From Curtobacterium pusillum (GTDB lineage: Bacteria > Actinomycetota > Actinomycetes > Actinomycetales > Microbacteriaceae), in contig CP018783.1 in assembly GCA_002025645.1 (NCBI GenBank), positions 1,612,001 to 1,676,000 on the forward strand: a stretch of 64,000 bases of DNA, written 5' to 3'. Each line of letters begins with the position of its first letter. Within the stretch, counting starts at the first letter, position 1. A program made the translations under genes and the position numbers. Positions 34,361 through 41,671 of the stretch are shown here, piece by piece. Below the pieces are notes generated by a model, which did not search any database, had not been told where the DNA came from, and was given only the letters and a program-made list of their open reading frames with translations.

Positions 34361-35430
34361 CAGCGGAGTTCCATCATCGCCGTGTTGATGCCGGAGCCGA
34401 CGCCACCGAGGAAGACCCGGTCGCCGGGGCGGATCGAGCCGCGGGCGACCTCGTCGGCGAGGGTGATCGGGATCGACGCCGGGCCGACGTTGCCGAAGCG
34501 CTCGTACGTCGTGGGGACCTTGTCGCGCGGGACGCCGATGGCCTCGACGAAGGCGTTCGTGTGCACGTCGGAGACCTGGTGCAGCACGTACCGGTCCATG
34601 TCGGCCCAGTCGAAGTGCGCGCGGGCCTCGTTCCAGGCGGCGACGACGAGCTCCATGCCGCCCTTGAGCAGCATCTTGGCGTCCGTGAACATGCCGTCGA
34701 CGCTGCCGACGCAGAGGTCGTACCACTGGGTCGCCGCGCGGGTGACGCCGCCGACGATCCGGTGTCCGCCCGGGTGCGCGTCCGCCGGGCCGAGCACGGC
34801 CGCAGCAGCGCCGGAGCCGAGCGTGAGGCTGGCGAACTCGCTCATGAAGTCCTTGCGGTTCCGGCCGCCCTGGTTCAGTCGCTCGATCGTGTTGAGCTGC
34901 ACCTGGTCGGCGTCCTCGCCGTCCACCACGAGCGCGTACTTGATCTGGCCGGAGTCGATCATGCCCGCGGCGACGCTCATCGCGTTGACGAACCCGAGGC
35001 AGGCGTTCGCGATGTCGAAGTTGATCGCCGACGACGGCAGACCGAGTCCGTGGTGCAGGCGCACGGCGACGCTCGGCTCCAGGTGCGGGCGCGTCACCGA
35101 CGTGTTGATGAGCAGGCCGACGTCCTCGGGGCGGATGCCCGCCTCGGCCATGGCGCGGCGACCGGCGTCGATGGCGGCGTCCTGGAAGGACTGCCCCTCG
35201 CCCCAGTTGCGGCGCTCCTTGACCCCGGCCACGCGTTCGAGCAGACCCATCGGCAGGCGCAGGCGGCGGAGCACGCCGCGGAGCTTCTCCTCGATGTCGG
35301 CCGAGGTGGTCACGCGCTCGGCCACGGTGGTCGCGACGGAGAGCAGCGCGACGTTGTCGTGCTTGGCCGTGGCGTTGCCCGGCCGTTCCGTTTCGCTGCT
35401 CGTCGCCTGGTCGACCGGCCGTTCCGTCAT
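34357..35430 (-). CDS. oleA: OleA: acyl-CoA head-to-head Claisen condensing enzyme
   Basis: A 357-residue thiolase-superfamily (FabH-like) enzyme. With ATG 35430 the key residues fall at Cys144 (NACLGFVNAM), Glu118 (TRPHLEPSVAV), His284 (YVLHQVSDVH) and Asn314 (RFGNVGPASI). These line up with Cys143, Glu117, His285 and Asn315 of Xanthomonas OleA. The Glu, contributed by the partner subunit, distinguishes OleA from FabH. It joins two fatty acyl-CoAs to a 2-alkyl-3-ketoacid. An in-frame ATG at 35457 would add nine residues. First gene of oleA-oleBC-oleD. Confidence 0.95.
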   Translation of the reverse strand: MTERPVDQATSSETERPGNATAKHDNVALLSVATTVAERVTTSADIEEKLRGVLRRLRLPMGLLERVAGVKERRNWGEGQSFQDAAIDAGRRAMAEAGIRPEDVGLLINTSVTRPHLEPSVAVRLHHGLGLPSSAINFDIANACLGFVNAMSVAAGMIDSGQIKYALVVDGEDADQVQLNTIERLNQGGRNRKDFMSEFASLTLGSGAAAAVLGPADAHPGGHRIVGGVTRAATQWYDLCVGSVDGMFTDAKMLLKGGMELVVAAWNEARAHFDWADMDRYVLHQVSDVHTNAFVEAIGVPRDKVPTTYERFGNVGPASIPITLADEVARGSIRPGDRVFLGGVGSGINTAMMELRW

Positions 35431-35497
35431 GATCGTCACCGACACATACTTCCGCATCCGGCCTGGGTACGCGATCCGGATGCGCTGTACGGCGGGT

Positions 35498-36691
35498 TCA
35501 CGCCTCGGTCTGGCGGGGTTCCTTCGGCAGTTTCCGGAGCTTGGCGCGGCGCTTCCGGCGCTCCGGGATCATCGACCGCATCTCCTCGAGCTTGCCGAAG
35601 CACAGGAGCCGGTCGCCCGGTTCCAGGGCGACGCCGCTCCGCGGGTTCGGGATGACGCCGGAGCCCCGGTGCAGCGTCAGGACCGTGATGTCGCGGTCCC
35701 AGAGGCCCGATTCCTTGATGGTCTTGCCCACGAGGTCCGCGTTGGTGTGCACGAGCAGCTCGGCCACGCCGTACCCCGTCGACACCGACAGCCGCTGCCG
35801 GACGTCGATCTCCGGGAACGCGACCTGGTTCGCGATGAAGTCGATGATCGCGCCGGCGATGTCGAGGCCCGTGGCACGCTCGATGCCCTCGAGCCCCGGC
35901 GACGAGTTGACCTCCATCACGAGCGGCCCCTCGTTGCCCTCGAGCATGTCGACGCCGGCGACCCGCAGGCCCATGATCTGCGCCGAACGGACCGCGGCCT
36001 CTTCGTACTCGGGCGTCAGGGTGACCTTCTCGACCGTCCCACCGCGGTGCACGTTCGACCGGAACTCGTCACCGGACGCACTCCGACGCATCGCCGCCAC
36101 CACCCGGTCACCGACGACGAGCGCACGGATGTCCTTGCCGCGGCTCTCCGAGATGAAGCTCTGGATGAGGACGTTCTGCTTCGTCGAGTGCAGTGTCTCG
36201 ACGATCGACTCGGCGACCTTCGCCTCGGGCGCGAGGATCACGCCGATGCCCTGCGTGCCCTCGAGCAGCTTGATCACGACGGGCGCTCCGCCGACGCGCT
36301 CGATCGCCCCGCGGACGTCGGCCCGGCCGTTCACGAACGTCGTCGCGGGCATGCCGATGTCGTGCCGGGACAGGATCTGGTTCGCCCGGAGCTTGTCGCG
36401 GGAGTTCGTGATGCCGTTCGCGGTGTTCGGCGTGTACACGTCCATCTGCTCGAACTGCCGGACCACCGCGGTGCCGTAGTAGGTGATCGAGTTGCCGATG
36501 CGCGGCAGGACGGCGTCGTAGTCGGAGAGCAGCTTGCCGCGGTACTGCAGGTCCGGGTCGTCCCCGGTCAGGTCGATCGCGAACCGCAGGGTGTTCAGCA
36601 CCTTGACCTCGTGCCCGCGGTCGATCGCGGCGGCCCGCAGGCGCTCCGTCGAGTACGCGTGCGGGGCACGCGACAGGATGGCGAGTTTCAT
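35498..36691 (-). CDS. RimK-family ATP-grasp ligase with C-terminal RCK_C domain
   Basis: A 397-residue protein. Residues ~1-290 are RimK: AILSRAPHAYSTERLRAAA, LPRIGNSITYYGTAVVRQFE, VIKLLEGTQGIGVILA, GKDIRALVVGDRVVAAMRRS, NVHRGGTVEKV and EVNSSPGLEGIE, all standard ATP-grasp and metal-binding elements. Residues ~305-385 are a TrkA-C/RCK_C module (VAELLVHTNADLVGKTIKES; GVALEPGDRLLCFGKLEEM). Typical RimK adds glutamates to ribosomal protein S6 and stops at ~300 residues. The tail may regulate the ligase. Divergent from the aspartyl-protease-like gene. Confidence 0.92.
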   Translation of the reverse strand: MKLAILSRAPHAYSTERLRAAAIDRGHEVKVLNTLRFAIDLTGDDPDLQYRGKLLSDYDAVLPRIGNSITYYGTAVVRQFEQMDVYTPNTANGITNSRDKLRANQILSRHDIGMPATTFVNGRADVRGAIERVGGAPVVIKLLEGTQGIGVILAPEAKVAESIVETLHSTKQNVLIQSFISESRGKDIRALVVGDRVVAAMRRSASGDEFRSNVHRGGTVEKVTLTPEYEEAAVRSAQIMGLRVAGVDMLEGNEGPLVMEVNSSPGLEGIERATGLDIAGAIIDFIANQVAFPEIDVRQRLSVSTGYGVAELLVHTNADLVGKTIKESGLWDRDITVLTLHRGSGVIPNPRSGVALEPGDRLLCFGKLEEMRSMIPERRKRRAKLRKLPKEPRQTEA

Positions 36692-36781
36692 CGGGGGTGC
36701 TCCGCTGGGTGATCGGTATCGACGGCGACGCTCCATCCAAGCATGCGGACGCCCGGTCCGAGCATGCGACAGGATGGGCAC

Positions 36782-37264
36782 ATGGCCCGAACACCGAAGT
36801 CCCCGAACGGCGGTCTCGTCGTCGCCGGGTGGCGGGAGTGGGCCGCACTGCCGGACCTCGACATCCCCTGGATCAAGGTCAAGCTCGACACCGGTGCCCG
36901 CAGCTCGGCACTGCACGCGTTCGACCTCGAGGAGCTCCCCGGCGACCGTGTCCGTTTCTCGGTGCACCCCTGGCAGGACACCGATGCCGACGCCGTCACG
37001 ATCGAGTGCGACGTGCACGATCGACGCATCGTCCGGAGCTCGACCGGCCACACCCAGGAGCGGATCGTCGTCCTGACGAAGATGACCCTCGCCGGGCGTG
37101 TCTTCGACGCCGAGGTCACACTGAGCAACCGCGACCAGATGGGCTTCCGGATGCTCGTCGGTCGCGAGGCCCTGCGCCAGGGGTTCCTCGTCGACCCCGC
37201 CAGGTCGTTCATGGCCGGTCGGGCGCCGAAGGAGATCCGGCGCCGCAACCGCGGGCGCGCGTAG
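36782..37264 (+). CDS. RimK-associated retropepsin-like (ATP-dependent zinc protease family) protein
   Basis: A 160-residue protein with a retroviral-protease-like active motif, IKVKLDTGARSSALHA (Asp-Thr-Gly), and the partner NRDQMGFRMLVGREAL. This DUF785-type family is often annotated 'ATP-dependent zinc protease' and is repeatedly found next to rimK, where it may remove or process glutamate tails. Chosen start ATG 36782 is 6 bases after CAGGAT (36770-36775). It is divergently transcribed from the RimK gene with 90 bases between starts. Confidence 0.87.
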   Translation: MARTPKSPNGGLVVAGWREWAALPDLDIPWIKVKLDTGARSSALHAFDLEELPGDRVRFSVHPWQDTDADAVTIECDVHDRRIVRSSTGHTQERIVVLTKMTLAGRVFDAEVTLSNRDQMGFRMLVGREALRQGFLVDPARSFMAGRAPKEIRRRNRGRA

Positions 37265-37272
37265 GGGTACTC

Positions 37273-37327
37273 GGTCGATTCGGGCGTACCTGGTCAGTTG
37301 TTCTGTCCTGGTACGCCCGATCCGACC
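37273..37327. repeat. REP-like palindromic repeat, copy 3
   Basis: Arms GGTCGATTCGGGCGTACC (37273-37290) and GGTACGCCCGATCCGACC (37310-37327) pair with two mismatches around 19 bases. The block CGTACCTGGTCAG is shared with the reverse complement of 42994-43050. It lies between convergent genes and may also terminate both. Confidence 0.6.
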
Positions 37328-37365
37328 AGCCATCGCGGGCGTTCTGGGAAAGCTCGGGCACAGAG

Positions 37366-38259
37366 TCAGGCGTGCAGGTGCCGCGCGAGGAAGGCGAGCT
37401 GCTGCGGCGCGAGCCGCCGCCAGTAGGCCGTCGTGTGCCCGCCCGGCTCGAACCCGCCGGCCGGAGCGGTCGCGAAGCCGTCGACGTACGTGCGGACCGC
37501 CGGCTCGAAGCCGTCGCCGGTGCCGCAGTCGACGCGGACCGCGACGCCGTCGAGCGAACGCTGCCGCCCGATGACCGTGTTCGCCCGGAAGTCCGCCGCG
37601 TCGTCGAACGCACCGCGCGCGGTGTCGCCCGCCGACGTCCAGAGCGCGGGGCTGATGGCGGAGACCGCGCGCACCCGCGCCGAGCCGAGCAGGCCCGCGA
37701 GGCGGAGCGCGCCGTACCCGCCCATCGAGTACCCGGTGAACGCGAGCCGCGCGGTGTCGAACCCGCGACGCGCGAGCAGCGGCAGGAACTCGTCGACCAC
37801 CATCGCGGCGGGGTCGTCCCCGTCCGCCCGTCGGTGCCAGTAGCGGTTGCCGCCGTCGACGGCCGCGATCGCGAAGGGTGCGCCCCCGCCGGCCACGTGC
37901 GCGGCGAGGAACCGGTCGTAGCCGAGGTGGGAGCCGAAGAAGTCCGTGTGGTCGTCGCCGTAGCCGTGCAGGGCGACCGCGATCGGCAGGGGCCCGTCGG
38001 CCTTCGGCGCAGCGATGGTCCAGCCGACGGTCTCGCCCCTCCGTGCGGACGAGACGAACGATCCCGAGGTCGACGGGACGGGATCGACGTCGGGGACGGT
38101 GCCGGCCGGGCCGTCGAGCCCGAGCACCCGGTACATCGTCGACCGGCCGGGCAGGAGGCGCAGGTTCACGGCCTCGGCTGCGGCACCCGCGACCACCACG
38201 GCAGCACCACCGACGACGAGGGACCGGCGGGTGATCCGGGCCGCGCGCGAGCCGGTCAT
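37366..38259 (-). CDS. Secreted (Tat-type) alpha/beta-hydrolase, esterase D/mycolyltransferase-like
   Basis: A 297-residue protein with a twin-arginine-like leader, RAARITRRSLVVGGAAVVVA, so probably exported folded. The hydrolase core has VALHGYGDDHTDFFGSHLGY, the nucleophile elbow AFTGYSMGGYGALRLAG, VDCGTGDGFEP (acid) and GGHTTAYWRRLAP (His). This matches esterase-D/antigen-85-type enzymes. The substrate is unknown. Its ATG overlaps the stop of the Lrp-family gene by 4 bases. Confidence 0.85.
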   Translation of the reverse strand: MTGSRAARITRRSLVVGGAAVVVAGAAAEAVNLRLLPGRSTMYRVLGLDGPAGTVPDVDPVPSTSGSFVSSARRGETVGWTIAAPKADGPLPIAVALHGYGDDHTDFFGSHLGYDRFLAAHVAGGGAPFAIAAVDGGNRYWHRRADGDDPAAMVVDEFLPLLARRGFDTARLAFTGYSMGGYGALRLAGLLGSARVRAVSAISPALWTSAGDTARGAFDDAADFRANTVIGRQRSLDGVAVRVDCGTGDGFEPAVRTYVDGFATAPAGGFEPGGHTTAYWRRLAPQQLAFLARHLHA

Positions 38260-38711
38260 GCGAGGGGCACCGTGCCGTCCGAGGTCACGCGCTTCATCAC
38301 GAGGGTCGAGGAGATCCGCTGCACACCGGGCAAGGTACCGAGTTCGGTGTCGTAGAACTCCTGGTACGCGGCGAGGTCACGTGTGAGGACGCGCAGGAGG
38401 TAGTCCGGGTCGCCGAACAGCCGCTGCGCCTCGACCACGTTCGGCATCGCCCGGACCCGCTCCTCGAACCCGCCGATCGTCTCGAGGTCGGTCCGCCCGA
38501 GCGTGGCGAAGACGATCGCCTCGAAGTGCAGCCCCACGGCCTCCGGTGAGACGACGGCGCGGTACCGCTCGATGGCACCGGACTGCTCGAGCGCCTTCAG
38601 CCGACGGTGGCAGGACGACAGGCTCAGTCCGACCTCGGACGCCAGGTCGGTGGCACTCATCCGGCCGTCGTGCTGCAGCAGTGAGAGGATCTCCCGGTCG
38701 AGTGCGTCCAT
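38256..38711 (-). CDS. Lrp/AsnC-family regulator
   Basis: A 151-residue regulator. The N-terminal HTH is MDALDREILSLLQHDGRMSA then LASEVGLSLSSCHRRLKAL; the C-terminal RAM domain is ETIGGFEERVRAMPNVVEAQ, FGDPDYLLRVLTRDLAAYQE. Start at ATG 38711 is preferred because Lrp proteins begin with MDxLDRxIL; ATG 38723 is an alternative. It is divergent from a LysE-type exporter gene, a standard regulator/exporter pair in which an amino acid releases repression. Confidence 0.92.
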   Translation of the reverse strand: MDALDREILSLLQHDGRMSATDLASEVGLSLSSCHRRLKALEQSGAIERYRAVVSPEAVGLHFEAIVFATLGRTDLETIGGFEERVRAMPNVVEAQRLFGDPDYLLRVLTRDLAAYQEFYDTELGTLPGVQRISSTLVMKRVTSDGTVPLA

Positions 38712-38780
38712 GGCGGCAATCATTGCAGAGCAAGCGGGTGTCGCGCGGAAGAACCGGAGCACATTCCGCCCGATTGTCCG

Positions 38781-38786
38781 TAGCGT
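38781..38786 (+). promoter_or_regulatory. -10 element TAGCGT of the LysE gene
   Basis: TAGCGT lies 8 bases before GTG 38795; there is no ribosome site, so translation is probably leaderless. Confidence 0.5.
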
Positions 38787-38794
38787 CTCGGGCT

Positions 38795-39427
38795 GTGGAC
38801 CTGACCCTCATGCTGCAGTTCTGGACGGTGGCGCTCCTGCTCGCCCTGACCCCCGGAGCCGACTGGGCGTACGCCATCGCGGCAGGACTCCAGCCGCGGT
38901 CCGTGGTGCCCTCGATCCTCGGCATGGTGAGCGGCTACGTGGTCGTCGTCGTGGTGGTGGCGCTCGGGATCGGCGCCCTGGTGACGGAGTACCCGGCGGC
39001 ACTCACGGTCCTGACGCTGGCGGGTGCGGCGTACCTGTTGTACCTCGGCGTCAGCACGCTGTCCGCGCGGACCGGCACCGTGGTGGCGGCGAGTGACCGG
39101 CCACTCGGGACGAGTGCACGGTCGCGTTTCCTCCGCGGCGCCGGGGTGAGCGGCATCAACCCGAAGGGTGTGCTGCTGCTCCTCGCGCTCCTGCCCCAGT
39201 TCGTGTCGCCCGGGGGCTGGCCGGCTCCGGTGCAGATGGGTGTCCTCGGCAGCCTGCACCTCATCGACTGCGCGGTGGTCTACCTGCTCGTCGCCCTGGC
39301 CGCACGGAGGATCCTGCAGTCGCGTCCGCGGGCGAGTGTCGTCGTGACGAAGGTCTCCGGCGTGCTGATGGTGCTCATCGGCCTCGGTCTGCTGGCCGAG
39401 CAGGTGCTCCCGCACCTCCACCGATGA
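38795..39427 (+). CDS. LysE/RhtB-family amino acid exporter
   Basis: A 210-residue protein with ~6 helices: LMLQFWTVALLLALTPGADW (with the LTPGAD signature), VVPSILGMVSGYVVVVVVVA, GVSGINPKGVLLLLALLPQF (with the family GxxxNPKG motif) and VSGVLMVLIGLGLLAEQVLP. It should export an amino acid. GTG 38795 lies 8 bases after TAGCGT (38781-38786). Its last 53 bases overlap the 3' end of the convergent TetR gene. Exact substrate unknown; the divergent Lrp gene likely regulates it. Confidence 0.92.
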   Translation: MDLTLMLQFWTVALLLALTPGADWAYAIAAGLQPRSVVPSILGMVSGYVVVVVVVALGIGALVTEYPAALTVLTLAGAAYLLYLGVSTLSARTGTVVAASDRPLGTSARSRFLRGAGVSGINPKGVLLLLALLPQFVSPGGWPAPVQMGVLGSLHLIDCAVVYLLVALAARRILQSRPRASVVVTKVSGVLMVLIGLGLLAEQVLPHLHR

Positions 39428-39971
39428 GAGCGTCGGCGATGGACCGCGCCGTGCCGGTCCCGAGACCCGGGTCACGCAGGCGCATCGCGAGGTACCCGGA
39501 CACGACGAGCAGCAGCTGGTCGGCGAGCGCCGCGGACCGGGTGCCGATCACGGGTGCCGCGAGTTCGGCCAGTCGGCGACGCAGGGTGCCGGTCTCCAGA
39601 TCGAGCACCGTGCGCACGTCCTCCGGGGCGTCGACGTACTCGGCCGCCGTCCCGAGGAACGCGCACCACCGCGACCCGGCCGGGGTCGAGCGGTAGGCGT
39701 CGAGCGCGTCGAACACGGCGAGCAACCGCCCCCGGTCGTCGTGCGCGGCGGCGACGGCGGCGTCCCACGTGGCGAGCCAGTCGTCGTGCCGCCGCCCGAG
39801 TGCCGCTGCGACGAGGGATTCCTTGCTGGCGTACCCGCGGTAGAGCGTGGCACTGGAGATCCCCGCACGCTCGAGCACGGCGTCGATCGGCGTCGCCGCG
39901 ATGCCCCGGGTGAAGAAGAGCTCCTCGGCGGCGTCGAGGAGCTTCTGCTCGGTTCCTGGACGCATCGCCAT
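39375..39971 (-). CDS. TetR-family regulator
   Basis: A 198-residue regulator. The HTH is TEQKLLDAAEELFFTRGIAA, IDAVLERAGISSATLYRGYA. The C-terminal region (WCAFLGTAAEYVDAPEDV) matches no specific ligand domain I know. ATG 39971 is 6 bases downstream of the minus-strand TAGGGT (39983-39978), supporting this start over ATG 39965. It is divergent from an MFS gene and a palindromic operator lies between, so it likely represses both. The 3' end overlaps the LysE gene. Confidence 0.9.
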   Translation of the reverse strand: MAMRPGTEQKLLDAAEELFFTRGIAATPIDAVLERAGISSATLYRGYASKESLVAAALGRRHDDWLATWDAAVAAAHDDRGRLLAVFDALDAYRSTPAGSRWCAFLGTAAEYVDAPEDVRTVLDLETGTLRRRLAELAAPVIGTRSAALADQLLLVVSGYLAMRLRDPGLGTGTARSIADALIGGGAGAPARPADRGR

Positions 39972-39977
39972 GACAGC

Positions 39978-40009
39978 ACCCTAGGCTCTCAAAAGTGAAA
40001 CGATCGTTT
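39978..40009. promoter_or_regulatory. Overlapping divergent -10 elements and TetR operator
   Basis: ACCCTAGGCT (39978-39987) reads TAGGCT on the plus strand (7 bases before GTG 39995) and TAGGGT on the minus strand (6 bases before ATG 39971). The perfect 12-bp palindrome AAACGATCGTTT (39998-40009) overlaps codons 2-5 of the MFS gene and is the likely TetR site. Confidence 0.65.
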
Positions 40010-41224
40010 TTGTTGCGACAGCGGGTCCTGGTCGCGAGTGGGCTCGGGCTCATCGCCGCGACCTACGGCCTCGTCCGGCTGGCGTACGGACTGTTCCTGC
40101 CCGACGTGCAGCGCGACCTCGGGCTGTCCTCCGGCGCCGCCGGGTGGATCTCCTCCGGAGCGTCGGTGCTCTACTGCGTCGGCGCGCTCGTCGGGTTCGT
40201 CCTCGCCGCGAGGGTGCCGCGGGCCCTGGTCCTCGCAGCCGCGCTCGTCGCCGGGGCCGGAGCACTCGGGATGGCGGGCGCTCCGGGCACGACGGTGTTC
40301 GGGGCGGCCTCGGTGCTCGGGTCCGCGGGGGCGGGACTCGCCTCGCCCACACTCGTGCGGCTCGTCGCCGAACAGGTGCCGGACGCCGTGCAGGGCCGAG
40401 CACAGTCGATCGTCAACGCGGGCACCGGGCCAGGGCTGGTGGGCGCGGGGGTGCTCGCGCTCGTGCTCCTGCCGGACTGGCGTGCGGCGTGGGCGGTCTC
40501 GGGGCTGTTCGCGCTGGCGGTCGGCGGCGTCCTGCTCGCGGCGAGCCGCGGCGGCGGTGGACACACCCGGCACGCGGCACCCGCGAGACGCCCGGACCGC
40601 AGATGGACGCGAGCGCACCGCGGGGTGATCGGCCTCGCCCTGCTGTTCGGCGCGGGTTCGGCGGTCGTCTGGACGTACGGCCGCTCGGCCCTGGTCGACG
40701 CCGGAGCGCCGGTCGCCGTCTCCGTCTCGGCGTGGATCGCGCTCGGGATCGGCGGCGCAGCGGTGGTGCTGACGGCACGGTGGACGAGCCGTCTCCGTGC
40801 GGCGACGGCCTGGACCGCCACGACGGGTGCCGTGGCGGTGGCCGTCGTCGTCCTCGGCGCCTGGCCGCAGTCGACCGTGGCCGCTCTGGTGGCGTGCGCG
40901 GTCTTCGGCTGGGGCTACACCGCGGCGACCGGGGCGCTGATCACCTGGACGACCGAGATCGATGCAGACCGGTCGTCGGCGGGCACCTCGGTGCTCTTCG
41001 TGGCGCTCGTGCTCGGTCAGGCCGCGGGCGCTGCGCTCTCGGGAGTGCTCGTCGGATCGGCCGGCACCGTCGTGGCGTTCGTGGCCGGGGCCGTGGTGAC
41101 CGTCGTCAGCGCCGCGCTCGGGCCGGTCGTCAGAGGAGCGGCCGCAGCTCGATCTTCCGGTTGCACGCCACCGACGCCTCGTTCGCGACGCGCAGGGCGC
41201 TCTCGGCATCCGGCAGCTCCATGA
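39995..41224 (+). CDS. MFS transporter under TetR control
   Basis: A 409-residue major facilitator of the CynX/NimT or YbfB-like type with ~12 helices (VASGLGLIAATYGLVRLAYG; GAGLASPTLVRLVAEQVPDA; TTGAVAVAVVVLGAWPQST). It starts at GTG 39995, and an operator lies within the first codons. The last ~30 residues (SSGCTPPTPRSRRAGRSRHP) have no membrane character and are read antisense through the convergent YCII gene, overlapping by 95 bases, so the true product may have a run-on tail. Substrate unknown; probably drug or organic acid efflux. Confidence 0.85.
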   Translation: MKRSFLLRQRVLVASGLGLIAATYGLVRLAYGLFLPDVQRDLGLSSGAAGWISSGASVLYCVGALVGFVLAARVPRALVLAAALVAGAGALGMAGAPGTTVFGAASVLGSAGAGLASPTLVRLVAEQVPDAVQGRAQSIVNAGTGPGLVGAGVLALVLLPDWRAAWAVSGLFALAVGGVLLAASRGGGGHTRHAAPARRPDRRWTRAHRGVIGLALLFGAGSAVVWTYGRSALVDAGAPVAVSVSAWIALGIGGAAVVLTARWTSRLRAATAWTATTGAVAVAVVVLGAWPQSTVAALVACAVFGWGYTAATGALITWTTEIDADRSSAGTSVLFVALVLGQAAGAALSGVLVGSAGTVVAFVAGAVVTVVSAALGPVVRGAAAARSSGCTPPTPRSRRAGRSRHPAAP

Positions 41225-41468
41225 CCCAGAAGCCGGCGACGAACTCCGCGGGGTCGCCGAGCAACCCCGGCGTCGTGGTCGCTTCGCCACCTCGGGCGTC
41301 GACGACGACGGCGTCGGCGGGCGCGGACACCCCGGCCGCGATGACGACCGCGTCCCCGAGGCGCTGGTTGAGCGCGTCGACCGCGTCCATCTCGGCCTGG
41401 GAGGCGGACTCGGTCCGACCGGCGGCCTCGGCCTGCCCGTCGTCGATGACGTTGACGAGGAACTGCAT
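41130..41468 (-). CDS. YCII-related (DGPF) domain protein
   Basis: A 112-residue protein starting MQFLVNVIDDGQ with a ribosome site GGGGAGAGACC. It has the ferredoxin-like DGPF/YCII fold: MDAVDALNQRLGDAVVIAAG, VVDARGGEATTTPG, EFVAGFWVMELPDAESALRV. These small proteins are often next to ECF sigma factors, but none is here. It overlaps the convergent MFS gene by 95 bases at its 3' end. Confidence 0.85.
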   Translation of the reverse strand: MQFLVNVIDDGQAEAAGRTESASQAEMDAVDALNQRLGDAVVIAAGVSAPADAVVVDARGGEATTTPGLLGDPAEFVAGFWVMELPDAESALRVANEASVACNRKIELRPLL

Positions 41469-41671
41469 GGTCTCTCCCCTGCTCCGTTGGCCGGAGGCTA
41501 CTCCTGCGGTAGCGTGACGGCGAACACCCGATCCCGACGACAGCGGAGTCATGGCAACGAAGCGCTGAGCCGGCACCAGAGCCGGCGCCCCCTCCACGCG
41601 GACCACCCGTCCGCGCGCTTCCTGTACGCCCGCGCGGCACCGACGCCGTGCGACGACACCGAGGGTCTCCC

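Noticed and set aside
34357-35457. oleA start at ATG 35457
   Set aside because: ATG 35430 puts the catalytic residues at positions matching known OleA; the longer form is possible but has no better ribosome site.
31724-36712. A 1,662-codon open frame on the plus strand
   Set aside because: It lies wholly antisense to oleD, oleBC, oleA and the RimK gene and has no domain; long antisense frames are common at this GC content.
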